From: Duganella sp. Leaf126
Lineage (GTDB): Bacteria; Pseudomonadota; Gammaproteobacteria; Burkholderiales; Burkholderiaceae_D
Reading direction: 5' to 3'
Length of the DNA: 64,000 bases
NCBI RefSeq assembly: GCF_001423125.1
Contig: NZ_LMNW01000012.1
Location: 496,656-560,655 of the forward strand
This document shows, piece by piece, positions 47,451 through 60,376 of this stretch. The notes beneath the pieces are model-generated. The model searched no databases, was not told where the DNA came from, and saw only the letters and a program-made list of their open reading frames with translations. Made by a program: the position numbers and the translations under genes. How positions within the stretch are numbered: position 1 is the first letter of the stretch; each line of letters starts with the position of its first letter.

Positions 47451-48178
47451 GGCTGGCGCCCGGTTGCCAGGGCCACCGGCTGGGCCGGCCTTGCAGCGGG
47501 CACCATGGTGATCCAGTTCAGCGTGCAATCGACGCCGAGGTTGCCGCCGGCAGCGGCGGCGCCACCGGCCTGATCGCGCTGCCCGCCGGCCGCTGCCGCC
47601 AGCCGCTTCAGCGAGCAATCCTGCGCAGCAAAAAAGCCGCGCGCATGCAGGCCGCCGAGGAACTCGAACAGGTCCATTTCGTGCAGCAATTCCATGTGCA
47701 GGCGCATGCGGCTGCCGCGCAGCTGGTAGTCGCCCAGGTCCAGCGCCGCTTCCAGGCGCACCGCCTGCTGCGGTTCGATCTGGTAGCTCAGCGGCGGTAA
47801 CTGCAGCTCGTCCTGTACCTGGCGGATCGCATCGACCCATTCCAACCGGCGCTCTTCGCCGATCAGGCCGCGCTGGCGCAGTTCCAGGTAGCGCTGCTGG
47901 AAATTGCGGATGTCGCGCTTTTCGATATCGACGTGGGCGTAGCGCGAATGGGCGGCGTCGCGCAGGCGCTGCGCATGGCGCAGATCCTCGTCGGCATCGT
48001 GGCGCTTGCCGAGCGTGACCGCCACCAGCGTGGCGCCGATGACGACGGCAGCCAGCGCGGTCAGCACGGCAGTGCGGATCTGCGCCATCTCGGCGATCCA
48101 GTAGGGCAGGGCGACGCTGTTGGCCGTCTTGCGGGCGGCGGCGCCGGCGGCGGTGACGGTGGCGGGATTCGGATTCAT
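47447..48178 (-). CDS. mshJ: MshJ-like inner-membrane pilus protein
   Basis: A 243-residue bitopic protein in the position of PilO/MshJ. One membrane helix (about 33-53) is followed by a coiled coil (HDADEDLRHAQRLRDAAHSRYAHVD) and a ferredoxin-like periplasmic domain. A Gly/Ala stretch occurs near the C-terminus. The ATG overlaps the mshI stop (ATGA). With MshI it should form the PilN/PilO-like inner-membrane ring. Confidence 0.78.
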   Translation of the reverse strand: MNPNPATVTAAGAAARKTANSVALPYWIAEMAQIRTAVLTALAAVVIGATLVAVTLGKRHDADEDLRHAQRLRDAAHSRYAHVDIEKRDIRNFQQRYLELRQRGLIGEERRLEWVDAIRQVQDELQLPPLSYQIEPQQAVRLEAALDLGDYQLRGSRMRLHMELLHEMDLFEFLGGLHARGFFAAQDCSLKRLAAAAGGQRDQAGGAAAAGGNLGVDCTLNWITMVPAARPAQPVALATGRQP

Positions 48179-49932
48179 GGTTTCCACACCAGGTTCAGGG
48201 TGAATGTGGCGCGCGGCGCGACGGCGGCGGCGCCCGCCTTGCCGTCGAGCCGCACGGTGGAACGGGTGTCGATCGGCGGTTTGTCCACCTGCACGACCAG
48301 GCGCGGATGGCGCGCCAGCTGTTGCGCGAACCGGTTCATGGTCTCGACAGCGTTGCGGTAATCGTCTTCGGGCGAGAGGATTTCCGCTTCCAGCAGCAGC
48401 GACTGGGGCGGGCGCGCCGGAATCCCGGCCAGCAGCGACGACATCGGCGCACCCGCCGCACCGGCTCCGGCGCCACCGTTGCCGACCACGACCGGCGCGC
48501 TGGCCGGCTGCCCCGGCAGATCGACTTTCCAGCCCAGCTGCAGCAGGCGCACCTGCGGCGCCTGTTCCAGCGCCGCGCTGACCATCGCCACCATCTGCCA
48601 CGGTGACGGACCCTGCGTGACCAGCATGCGCTCGACGTTGACGGCGGCGCGCATATTGGCGGTGGACGTCACGCGCGGCGGCATGGCCGCCATCACCGCG
48701 TTGTAGCGGCGGTCGAACTGCTGCGCCTCCTGCGCCAGGCGCGCGCTGTCGGCGCGCGCTTCCCAGGCTTGCCACAGGTTGATGGCGATGGCGCAGACGG
48801 CCACCACCGCCACCGTGGCGGCGGCCGCATACAGGCGCCGGCGCGCCAGCCACAGCTGGTAGTAGCGCCGCAGCGGTCCCAGCGTGTAGTGGCTGGCGGG
48901 ACAGGTTTTCGCCAGCAGGGCCAGCAGCATGGTGTCGGCCAGCGGCCCGCTGCCCGGGCGGATGCCGGCTGCACCATCGGCCCCGGCCGGACCGGCCGGA
49001 CCTGTCATTCCGGCTGCCCCGGTTATCCCGTCTGCACCGGCCGCACCGGCCATCCCGTCCGCACCGGCCATCCCGGCCGTACCGAATGTCCCGGCCGTCC
49101 AGTGTGCGCCGGTCGTCCCTTCGGCGCCTGCGCCGTCCGCAGCCGCTTCCACGCCCAGCTGTTGCGCCACCTGCGCCAGCGGCAGAAAACGGAACGCGGT
49201 TTCCGGCCCGTCCGCGCACTGGGCGTCGAGCGCCGGCAGTTGCCCGGCGGGGGCGATCACCACGGTTTCCAGCACGCTGCCGCGCGCGAACAGGCGCACG
49301 CTGGTCAGGAATTGCTGGGCCTTGGCCGTTTCAGCGCCGACGTCGATGGCGTTGCCGTCGCGGTCGATGGCAGGCGTCAGGCGCGAGAACTTGAGCTGGC
49401 CGCGCTGGAAATAGCTCTGGCGCCAGCCGGCCGACTGCTGGGTAACGAGCAGCAGGTGGTCATCGCGCAGGCCGAGCTTGTTGACCAGGTGCTCGCTCAG
49501 CAGCGTGGTCGAATACAGGCCGGCCAGCGGTATGCGCTCCTGTTCCAGCGCCTCCACCCACGGCAGCACGATCGACGGATTGGTCAGCGCCGACAGCAGA
49601 ACGATGTCGTCGCGCCGGCCGTCCGGCTCGCGCCCCTGCACCTCGTGGTAGCGGAACGGCGTTTCGCGGTACTGCTGGAGCAGGCGCCGCTGCGTGAGCC
49701 GGGCGCCGGCGCGGCCGCCCACGTGCGGCAGGTGCACGCGCTGGAAATCCTCCTCGATCAGGTCGGTCAGCAGGTACACCGGCACATTGCGGTGCTGGTC
49801 GAGGTGGTCGAGCAGCGCATCGACGCCGGCGCTGTCGTTGGTGAAGCTGGCGCCGCCCAGCAGGCGGCCGCGCTCCCAGCGCCAGGCGCCGAGGAAGTCG
49901 TTGCTCAGATAGAGTACATGTCGGTTCAGCAC
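48175..49932 (-). CDS. mshI: MshI-like pilus protein (PilM-PilN fusion) with collagen-like insert
   Basis: A 585-residue protein. Residues 1-265 are a cytoplasmic actin-like PilM-type domain, about 355-378 a membrane helix, and 380-585 a PilN-like periplasmic domain. MshI homologues I know combine these modules in about 450-500 residues. Here about 50 extra residues (about 271-324) form a run of Gly-X-Y triplets (GMAGADGMAGAAGADG and so on) between the actin-like part and the membrane helix, with a second Gly/Ala patch around 480. Coupled by ATGA to mshJ. Confidence 0.82.
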   Translation of the reverse strand: MLNRHVLYLSNDFLGAWRWERGRLLGGASFTNDSAGVDALLDHLDQHRNVPVYLLTDLIEEDFQRVHLPHVGGRAGARLTQRRLLQQYRETPFRYHEVQGREPDGRRDDIVLLSALTNPSIVLPWVEALEQERIPLAGLYSTTLLSEHLVNKLGLRDDHLLLVTQQSAGWRQSYFQRGQLKFSRLTPAIDRDGNAIDVGAETAKAQQFLTSVRLFARGSVLETVVIAPAGQLPALDAQCADGPETAFRFLPLAQVAQQLGVEAAADGAGAEGTTGAHWTAGTFGTAGMAGADGMAGAAGADGITGAAGMTGPAGPAGADGAAGIRPGSGPLADTMLLALLAKTCPASHYTLGPLRRYYQLWLARRRLYAAAATVAVVAVCAIAINLWQAWEARADSARLAQEAQQFDRRYNAVMAAMPPRVTSTANMRAAVNVERMLVTQGPSPWQMVAMVSAALEQAPQVRLLQLGWKVDLPGQPASAPVVVGNGGAGAGAAGAPMSSLLAGIPARPPQSLLLEAEILSPEDDYRNAVETMNRFAQQLARHPRLVVQVDKPPIDTRSTVRLDGKAGAAAVAPRATFTLNLVWKP

Positions 49933-49939
49933 GGGCGCC

Positions 49940-51141
49940 TCAGGTCTGGATCTTGCTGATCGTGTCGTATATCGGACCCATGACGGACAACATGATCCAG
50001 CCCACCATCAGGCCCAGGATCACGGTCATGGCCGGCTCTATCATCGATTGCACCTTCTCGATCATCTCCTTGACTTCGCGGTTGTAGAAGTAGGCGACAT
50101 TGCGCAGCGCGCCGTCGAGCGCACCGGTGGTTTCGCCGACCTTGAGCATGCGGATCACCAGCGGCGGGAAGATGCCCGTGTGCTGGAACGCCGCCGTGAT
50201 GCCCTGGCCCTCGGAGATCAGCTGGCCGGCGCGGCGCAGGCCGGCCGCCACCACGCGGTTGCCGACGATGCCTTCCGACAGGCGCAGGCATTCGAGGATC
50301 GAGATGCCGGACGCGTACATCATCGCAAAAAAAGTGGCAAAGCGCGCCAGCATGATCTTGTGCAGCACGGGGCCGATCAGCCACACGCGCAGCCTGGCGC
50401 CGTCGGCGATGTAGCGCGCCTGCTCGCTGCGCGCCAGCCAGGCGCGCAGGCCGAGGTAGCCGACGACCGGCAGCGCCACGATCAGGTACCAGTAATCGAT
50501 GAAGATGCCGGACACCCAGATCAGCGCCCTGGTGTGCAGCGGCAGCGTGTTGCCCATGTTTTTGACAAAGCTGGTCAGCTGCGGCACCAGGTAGATCATC
50601 AGGAAGAAGGTCACGCCGGTGACGAACAGCCCGACCGCAGCCGGATACATGACGATCTTGCGCGTCTGCGACGCCAGCTCGTCCTGCCACTTCAGGCTTT
50701 CCGACAGGTTCTTGAACACCTCGGTCAGCTTGCCGCTCTGTTCCCCGGCCATCACCAGGCTGGTAAACGTGTGGTCGAACACTTCCGGGTAGGCGGCCAT
50801 GGCGGCCGACAGCTGCAGGCCGCCTTCGATGTTTTCGATCAGGCCTGTGATCATTTCGCGAAAGCGCGGGTGGTCGATGCTCTCGCGCAGGTCGTTCAAG
50901 CCCTCCAGGATCGGCACGCCGGCGCCGGTCAGCTGCTCCATGTGGAAGCAGAAGTTGATCAGGTCGCGCCGCGTGATCACGCGCTTGAGCGCCACCACCC
51001 GCGCGCGCGAGACGCGGCAGTCGATCAGGTCCAGGCCCATGCGGTGCAGCCGCAGTTCCAGGTCCGGCTCGTTGGACGCGTCCATATTGCCGGGCTGGAT
51101 CTGGCCGGCTGCGTTCATGGCGCGGTACAGGTATTGCGGCA

Positions 51142-51142
<1 letters not shown>
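49940..51142 (-). CDS. pilus platform protein, GspF/PilC family (minus-arm copy)
   Basis: A 400-residue inner-membrane platform protein with two T2SSF domains. Membrane helices lie near 170-190, 220-240 and 370-390. Motifs include FHMEQLTGAGVPILEGLNDL and the second-domain FATFFAMMYASGISILECL. The ATG shares one base with the stop of the ATPase gene (TGATG). It works with an assembly ATPase to extract pilins from the membrane. A second family member is encoded in the plus arm (60377-61606). Confidence 0.9.
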
Positions 51143-52854
<1,712 letters not shown>

Positions 52855-52859
52855 GAAAA

Positions 52860-54857
52860 CTAGTGCGCTCCGTTCAGTTCATGCATGCGCTGGCGCAGTG
52901 CGCTGCGGTCGAACGCGACCGGCTTGTCCTGGCCCAGCGCCAGGGCACGCTGGTAATAGGTCAGCGCCAGCCGGCCCTGGTTCAGGCGGTCGAGGCCGAT
53001 GGCCAGGTTGTAGGCATAGTCGGCATTGTCGGGCGCTGCCGTGTAGGCGCGGAAATAGGTCTGCTGCGCTTCGGGCCAGCGGCCTTGCTGCGCATACAGG
53101 TTGCCGAGTGCGAACAGCACCGGGCCCGCGTCGGGATTGCCGGTCAAAATGGCTTTCAGGCGCCGCTCGTTCTGGCCGGCGTCGCCGCCGCGCAGCTCCA
53201 CCAGGCCGGCGACGGCGGTGGCGTCGTTCGGGTCGAGTTCGAGCAGGCGCAGGTAGTAGGCCGACGCCTGCGCGCCCTGGTTCTGGCGCGATGCCACCGC
53301 TGCCATGCCGAGCAGGGCATCGCGGCTGTTCGGATCCTGGCGCAGCGCCGCTTCGTACTGCTGCTGGGCGTTGACCAGGTCGCCGCTGCCGAGCGCCTGG
53401 TAGGCGTTTTCCAGGGCCGGAGCGATGCGCGCAGGCTGCACGGTACGGGCCACGCGGATGTCGGTATTGTCGGGCGCAGCCACGGGTGGCAAGCGGTCCT
53501 GGCGCGGCGCGGCGGCCTGCGCCTGGATGGCTTGCCGGGTCGCTGCCAGTTCCTGCTCGGTGCGCTCGAGCCGGCGTTCGAGGTCGTCGCGCGCGGCGCG
53601 GTTCATGCCGCCCGTGGGCGAGGGCGCCAGCATGCCGGCCACCGACGGATCGGCGGACTCCGCTGCGCCGTCGGCGCTGTTGCCGGTGTCGGCCGGGCCG
53701 ACGATCTGCACTGCGCCGGACCCGGTGGCGCCGGTGGCGCCCGCTGGCGGCATCGCCACCGGCGGCAGACGCGCACCGGCACCGGGCGCCATCACCGCTT
53801 GCCAGTAGTAATAGGCGAAGCCGACGATGATCAGGACCAGCACCGTCAGCAAGCCGATCAGGCGCAGGCGTTCCGGGTCCATGCCCGGCGGTTCGGCGCC
53901 GGCGCTGGCGGCCTGGCGCGCGCGCCGGCGCGGCGTGGGCGCAGCGTCATTGCCGGCGTGACTGGTCTGGTTGCGGCTGGCGCCGGGCGCCGGCCGGGGC
54001 CCGGCTGCGGCAGCCGGGTTTGCTGTGCGTGCGTGCAGCGGTTCGCCGGTGATCGCATCGAGGGCGACGTCGGATGCAATGGTGGCACCGGCGCCGCGTC
54101 CGACACCGCGACCGGCACCGGATGCAAAATCAGGTCCGAAGTCTGCAGCACCGGCGGTCGCCCCCTGCGCTGCATTGCTGCCGTACGGTGCAGCTGCAGC
54201 CGCCGGCGGGAACGACGCCGGTCCCGCGCCGGCAGGCGCGGACCGCATTCCCGGTCCGTCGGGCGCGGACGGGTCGGGCGCCAGGGTAAAGCCCGTGCCC
54301 GCATCGTGGATCGGGCTGGCCGGCGCCGGATCCGGCATCGGCCGCGCTGCAACGCTGGCAGCGGCGGCAATGGTCGGTGACGTTGGCGGCTCCAGGCTGA
54401 ACGCGGGAGCGAAGTCCAGGCTCAGCGCGGATTTGCCAGCCGCGCCGCCTTCTTCACCGGCACGCCCGCCGCCGGCAGGATCGCCGGCAGCGCCAGCTTT
54501 GGCAGCAGCGTGACCGAGTCCGGCGCTGCCGCCAGCACTGCCACGATCCGTTACTCCAGGACCGGCACCACCGGCCCCATTGCCAACACCGGCCCCATTG
54601 GCAGCATCGGCGCCAGCAGCGCCGTAGCGCGCGTCGGTACCGGCCGCACCGGCAGCAACCGGATAGGCGCCGCCACCGGCCATACTCCCTGCGCCCCCGA
54701 ACCCGCCAGCGTTGCCGGGCGCGGGCGCGGGCGCCGGGTCCGGCGTCAGTGCCAGCAGCTCGTCGAACTCGCGTGACGGACGGTCCACCTCGACGTCGCC
54801 GGTGGCATTCTGTTTGGCGCGCTCGGCTTTCTTGAGCGCCTGCATTAACAAGCTCAT
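52860..54857 (-). CDS. mshN: MshN-like TPR protein with long low-complexity region
   Basis: A 665-residue membrane protein. The N-terminus MSLLMQALKKAERAK matches the start of MshN. A Gly/Ala/Pro-rich disordered region (about 45-330) follows, then a membrane helix (about 335-360), a coiled-coil (DDLERRLERTEQELAATRQAI) and C-terminal TPR repeats (about 480-660). MshN is about 250-400 residues in vibrios, so the disordered segment accounts for the extra length. Its ATG overlaps the mshL stop (ATGA). Its role is probably to support secretin or ATPase assembly. Confidence 0.8.
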   Translation of the reverse strand: MSLLMQALKKAERAKQNATGDVEVDRPSREFDELLALTPDPAPAPAPGNAGGFGGAGSMAGGGAYPVAAGAAGTDARYGAAGADAANGAGVGNGAGGAGPGVTDRGSAGGSAGLGHAAAKAGAAGDPAGGGRAGEEGGAAGKSALSLDFAPAFSLEPPTSPTIAAAASVAARPMPDPAPASPIHDAGTGFTLAPDPSAPDGPGMRSAPAGAGPASFPPAAAAAPYGSNAAQGATAGAADFGPDFASGAGRGVGRGAGATIASDVALDAITGEPLHARTANPAAAAGPRPAPGASRNQTSHAGNDAAPTPRRRARQAASAGAEPPGMDPERLRLIGLLTVLVLIIVGFAYYYWQAVMAPGAGARLPPVAMPPAGATGATGSGAVQIVGPADTGNSADGAAESADPSVAGMLAPSPTGGMNRAARDDLERRLERTEQELAATRQAIQAQAAAPRQDRLPPVAAPDNTDIRVARTVQPARIAPALENAYQALGSGDLVNAQQQYEAALRQDPNSRDALLGMAAVASRQNQGAQASAYYLRLLELDPNDATAVAGLVELRGGDAGQNERRLKAILTGNPDAGPVLFALGNLYAQQGRWPEAQQTYFRAYTAAPDNADYAYNLAIGLDRLNQGRLALTYYQRALALGQDKPVAFDRSALRQRMHELNGAH

Positions 54858-56704
54858 GATCCGTTGGCCTTGGCGGTAGGGACTGGGTAGGTGGACGGCA
54901 CCGGGTACGGTTCGTTGTCGGGCTGGCCCGGCAGCAGGTTGCGGTAATCCTTGTAATCGCCGTTGACGCTGGCGTCCTTGATCACGATCGGGCGCATGAA
55001 GATCACCAGCTCGGTCTTGGTGCTGGTTTCATTGCGGTAGGAGAACAGGTCGCCGATCACGGGCATGCTCGACAGCACAGGCACGCCATCCTTGCGGTTG
55101 TCCACGCTGTCCTGCATCAGGCCGCCCATCACGGCGATCTGGCCGCTCGGCACCTTCATCAGCGATTCCAGTTCGCGCGCCTGGATCACCGGCACCTGGC
55201 TGACGACCTTGGCGTCGGCCAGCGCCGGGTTCGGATCGTTGACGTAGCCGACGATGCGGGTGATGGTCGGACGGACGTTGATGGTCACCTCGTCGTTGTC
55301 GGCGATCTGCGGCGTCACGCTCATCACGAAGCCGACCGGCACCGTTTCGAGCTTGGACTCGTACACGGCCTGCGAAATCGGGTTGCCGTTGGTGCCCAGC
55401 ACGGCCGGCGTCACCTTGAGCGTGAAGAACACGTTGTTATCGACCACCTTGAGCAGCGCGGTCTGGTTGTTCATCACGCTGATTTTCGGACTCGACAGCA
55501 CTTTGACCTTGCCGAACGATTCGAGCAGCTGGATCGCCGCCGACAGGTTGCCGAGCTTGCCCGCTGCGTTGTAGGTCAGCAGGAACGAGCCGGGACTGCT
55601 GCGGGGGTTGACGCCGCTTGGCAGCCCGCTTTGCCCGATCGGCTGCATGGTGAAGCCGACATTGCCGCCGGACAACGTGTTCCAGTTGATGCCCTGCTGG
55701 TAGTTATTACTGAGTTTGACTTCGAGCACGGTGGCCTCGATCAGCACTTGCCGCTTGGCCGCGCCGAGCACGATGTCGAGGAATTCGCGGATTTTTTCGT
55801 GCTGGCGGCTGGTCGCGCGCACGGCGATCAGGCCGCCCTCGGCATTGACGATCACCGAATTGGTGGTGTTGCGGTTGCCGCCAAAGGCGCCGCCGTCGAA
55901 CGGCGATGGCGCGTTTTGGCTGTTGGCGCCCTGGGCGCCGGCAGTCTGGTTGGTTTGTGCCGGATTGGCAGCGGCCGGTGCCAGCGGATCGATCAGCTTG
56001 TCATTGATGGTGGTCGGGCGCAGCAGGTCGCGGATATTCTTTTCCAGGCTGTACCAGAAATTGTTGTCCGAGCGGTTGTTGACCACGGTGGTCGAGTTGT
56101 TGCTCGGGTTGTTGGCGGCGTTGTTGCCGCCGCCACTGCTGCCTGCGCCCGCGCCCTGGCCGGTGGCGGTGGCGGCAGCCACTGGGTTCGCGGCGCTGCT
56201 GCCGCCGCCGGTGGTGGAAATCTGGGTCGCGATATTGACGCTGCTGGTCGTGCTGCGCGCAATGTTGACGTAATCGACCTTGTAGTTGCGCCATTCTGGC
56301 GTGTCCGGCAGCACGGTCAGGGTGCTGCCATTGATTTCGTAGCGCATGTCCACCTGGCGCTGAATGCGCGAGAGCAGCTGCGGCAGGGTCTGGTCGAGCG
56401 CGTTGAGCGTGACGTTGCCGGTGATGTCAGGATGAACATCGACATTGAGGCCCGCATCGCGCGCCAGCGCGAACAGCAGCGACTGCACCGGCACCTTGTG
56501 CACGGTGACGCTGAAAGTTTCCACCTTGGCGGCCGGCTTGGGGGGCGGCAGCATGGCGCTCTGGCGCACCGGCTCCGGGATCGCCCCTGCTGCGCGCGGC
56601 GGTTCCGACACGTGGTTGGCGGAGGGCGGCAGCGCACGGGTGGCGCAAGCGCCGAGCAGCAGGCTGCAGGCCGCGGGGATCAGGGAACACGCCAGTTTTT
56701 TCAT
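54854..56704 (-). CDS. mshL: MshL-type secretin lipoprotein
   Basis: A 616-residue outer-membrane secretin through which the pilus exits. It begins as a lipoprotein: MKKLACSLIPAACSLLLGAC, with lipid on Cys20. A secretin N-terminal (STN) domain at about 75-130 (LFALARDAGLNVDVHPDITGNV), a Gly/Asn-rich linker around 180-220, then N-type domains and the C-terminal secretin pore (about 370-590; VPVLSSMPVIGDLFSYR) follow. The ATG at 56704 is chosen because it starts with the signal; the longer in-frame extension lacks this. A GGAAAG lies upstream. Confidence 0.93.
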   Translation of the reverse strand: MKKLACSLIPAACSLLLGACATRALPPSANHVSEPPRAAGAIPEPVRQSAMLPPPKPAAKVETFSVTVHKVPVQSLLFALARDAGLNVDVHPDITGNVTLNALDQTLPQLLSRIQRQVDMRYEINGSTLTVLPDTPEWRNYKVDYVNIARSTTSSVNIATQISTTGGGSSAANPVAAATATGQGAGAGSSGGGNNAANNPSNNSTTVVNNRSDNNFWYSLEKNIRDLLRPTTINDKLIDPLAPAAANPAQTNQTAGAQGANSQNAPSPFDGGAFGGNRNTTNSVIVNAEGGLIAVRATSRQHEKIREFLDIVLGAAKRQVLIEATVLEVKLSNNYQQGINWNTLSGGNVGFTMQPIGQSGLPSGVNPRSSPGSFLLTYNAAGKLGNLSAAIQLLESFGKVKVLSSPKISVMNNQTALLKVVDNNVFFTLKVTPAVLGTNGNPISQAVYESKLETVPVGFVMSVTPQIADNDEVTINVRPTITRIVGYVNDPNPALADAKVVSQVPVIQARELESLMKVPSGQIAVMGGLMQDSVDNRKDGVPVLSSMPVIGDLFSYRNETSTKTELVIFMRPIVIKDASVNGDYKDYRNLLPGQPDNEPYPVPSTYPVPTAKANGS

Positions 56705-56745
56705 TGAGTCTTTCCGCCCCGCCGACTTGCCAGGCGTGCCCGCAT

Positions 56746-56773
56746 CAGGAAGTTGTAAGCCAGGAAGTTGTAA
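56746..56773 (-). repeat. 15-base tandem repeat before mshL
   Basis: CAGGAAGTTGTAA occurs twice at a 15-base period, within the 94 bases between mshL and the mshM-like gene. This is the only sizeable gap in the first part of the minus operon and could hold an internal promoter or RNA control site; the repeat is about 45-70 bases before the mshL ATG. Confidence 0.35.
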
Positions 56774-56798
56774 ATTTGCAATTTTATCGATCATCATC

Positions 56799-57779
56799 TT
56801 ACAATTCAGAAGCTCTCGCAAGAACACTCCAATAAAGCGCCACAAATGCCGCGAATAACAGGCTCAGCGTGCACGCGATTGCAACAGTGCGCCGCTGGAC
56901 ATTGCCGAACCAGCGGGCGATCGGCCAGCTGCCGCCGTGAGAGCGGCTAGAACGGTAAGAGCGGTACGGCGATTCGCCGATCGCCAGGCGGGCGTGGCGC
57001 GCTTCCACCGTGGCGGCATCGTCGGCAAACGCGGCCAGTAGCGCCTTGTCGGCCAACACGTTAATTCGCCGCACGATGCCTTCCGAGGCGTCGGCGATCA
57101 GCCGCACGGCGTCGCTGGTAAACACCGGCGCACCGTCGTGGCCGGCGGCCGCCAGCCGGAATGCCAGGAAGTCGGCCACCAGCGCCGGCGCCATGGCCGG
57201 CACCTCGAAGCTGTGGGTAATGCGCTCCTTGAGCTGCCGCATCGATGGCAGATCGAGGTGGCGGTCCAGCTCGGGCTGGCCGAACAGCACGATCTGCAGC
57301 AGCTTGCTGCGGGCCGTTTCGAGATTGGTCAGCAGGCGTATCGCTTCCAGCGTCGTCAGCGGCATCGCCTGCGCCTCTTCCACCAGCAGCACCACGTTGC
57401 GGCCCTGGCCGTGGCGCGCAATCAGATGCGCATGCACGGCGCGCTGCACTTCATCGACGCGGTAGCCGCGCGTGGCCAGGCCCAGTTCGGCCGCGATCGC
57501 GTATTGCACTTCCACCGCGTCCAGGTTCGGGTTGACCAGGTAGATCACTTCGACATGGGCGGGCAGGCGCTGCTCGAGCATCCGGCACAACATGGTCTTG
57601 CCGACGCCCACTTCGCCGGTGACCTTGACGATGCCTTCGCCGTGGCACACGGCATACAGCAGCGCGTCCAGGATTTCGCCGCGCGTGTTGCCGGAATAGA
57701 AAAATGCCGGATTGGGCGTGATGCCGAACGGCGTTTCGCGCAGGCCGAAATGCTGCTGGTACATGGCCGCGGTCACCAT
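56799..57779 (-). CDS. mshM: MshM/ExeA-like AAA+ ATPase
   Basis: A 326-residue ATPase of the ExeA/MshM group. FGLRETPFGITPNPAF is the family start, Walker A is GEVGVGKTML, Walker B VVLLVEEAQ, sensor 1 QIVLFGQPEL and the second region ELKERITHSFEV are all present. A single C-terminal membrane helix (about 300-322) anchors it. ExeA-type ATPases help place the secretin in the envelope. The ATG shares one base with the stop of the ABC ATPase (TGATG); a second ATG five codons later is possible. Confidence 0.88.
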   Translation of the reverse strand: MVTAAMYQQHFGLRETPFGITPNPAFFYSGNTRGEILDALLYAVCHGEGIVKVTGEVGVGKTMLCRMLEQRLPAHVEVIYLVNPNLDAVEVQYAIAAELGLATRGYRVDEVQRAVHAHLIARHGQGRNVVLLVEEAQAMPLTTLEAIRLLTNLETARSKLLQIVLFGQPELDRHLDLPSMRQLKERITHSFEVPAMAPALVADFLAFRLAAAGHDGAPVFTSDAVRLIADASEGIVRRINVLADKALLAAFADDAATVEARHARLAIGESPYRSYRSSRSHGGSWPIARWFGNVQRRTVAIACTLSLLFAAFVALYWSVLARASEL

Positions 57780-58495
57780 CAGGCGATGCAAGCCAAAAAG
57801 GCTTGTTCCAGGGTGGCGGCGCCATACTGCGCGCGGCACGCGGCCGGCGTGCCGCTGTAGCGGATGGCGCCATCATGCAGGATGGCCATGCGGTCGCACA
57901 GTTCGTCCACATCGGCCAGCGCGTGCGAGGTGATGAACAGCGTGCTGCCGCGCTGCTGCAAGGCCCGCAATTGCTCTTTTAACAGTGCGCGCGCCTTCGG
58001 ATCGAGTCCGCTCATCGGTTCGTCCAGCACATATAAACGCTTGTTCGACAGCAGGCAGGCGGCCAGGCCCAGCTTTTGCGTCATGCCTTTCGAATAATGG
58101 CGCACCGTGTTCTTCAGCGCCGCCGTGTCGAGGTCGAGCGCGGCGAGCATGGCGTCCACCGCGTCGGCGTCGTAGCGCAAGCCTTGCAGGGTCAGCAGGT
58201 AGCGGATGAAATCGGCCCCGGTCAGGTAGTACGGTGGCATGAAGCGTTCCGGCAGGAAGCCCAGCGCGGCGCGGCTGTCCGGGTGGTCGTGCGGCTGGCC
58301 GAAAATCGCGATGTCACCGCTGTCGAGCGCGCAAAAATCGAGCAAACACCGGATCAGGCTGGTCTTGCCGGCGCCGTTGACACCGACCAGACCGAAACAG
58401 TCGCCGGCCTTGACCGCCAGATCGACTCCCTGCAGTACGCGGGCCTGGCCATAGCGTTTGACGACGTGCTCGAAGCGCAGGGCGGTTTCAGTCAT
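57779..58495 (-). CDS. ABC transporter ATPase opening the pilus operon
   Basis: A 238-residue ABC ATP-binding subunit: Walker A GVNGAGKTS, signature YSKGMTQKLGLAACLL (with KGMTQ in place of SGGQ), Walker B LYVLDEPMSGLD and the switch His in FITSHAL. Such NosF/CcmA-like ATPases pair with ABC-2 permeases. None is adjacent; the permease at 44211-44999 in the same operon is the natural partner. The ATG at 58495 starts the domain; upstream residues of the open frame are not part of it. Confidence 0.85.
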   Translation of the reverse strand: MTETALRFEHVVKRYGQARVLQGVDLAVKAGDCFGLVGVNGAGKTSLIRCLLDFCALDSGDIAIFGQPHDHPDSRAALGFLPERFMPPYYLTGADFIRYLLTLQGLRYDADAVDAMLAALDLDTAALKNTVRHYSKGMTQKLGLAACLLSNKRLYVLDEPMSGLDPKARALLKEQLRALQQRGSTLFITSHALADVDELCDRMAILHDGAIRYSGTPAACRAQYGAATLEQAFLACIA

Positions 58496-58594
58496 GAAGC
58501 GGGGAGGATGGTAGCCGGTGGGAAACGAAATGACACTGTAGCGTATCCATGCGCGGAATGCGACATCGTTTCGTATTTCTTCATCGCAAATGTC

Positions 58595-58613
58595 ACATTC
58601 TCGTCTAGAATGT
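58595..58613. promoter_or_regulatory. inverted repeat in the divergent pilus promoter region
   Basis: ACATTCT-cgtct-AGAATGT, a perfect 7-5-7 inverted repeat, lies in the 176 bases between the two oppositely oriented pilus arms, 59 bases before the plus ATG and 100 before the minus one. A single factor bound here could control both arms. Candidate operator only. Confidence 0.45.
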
Positions 58614-58671
58614 CTGGCAAGTTGTCCTGGGGCACTAATTAATGCCGTGGCAGATTTAACAAGGAGCGGGT

Positions 58672-60375
<1,704 letters not shown>

Positions 60376-60376
60376 C

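Noticed and set aside
54854..56845. mshL starting at an upstream ATG
   Set aside because: It would bury the lipoprotein signal peptide 47 residues inside the protein.
58496..58671. Sigma-54 promoter for the pilus plus arm
   Set aside because: TGGCAAGTTGTCCTGGGGC at 58615 looks similar, but the GG to GC spacing of 10 is not met.
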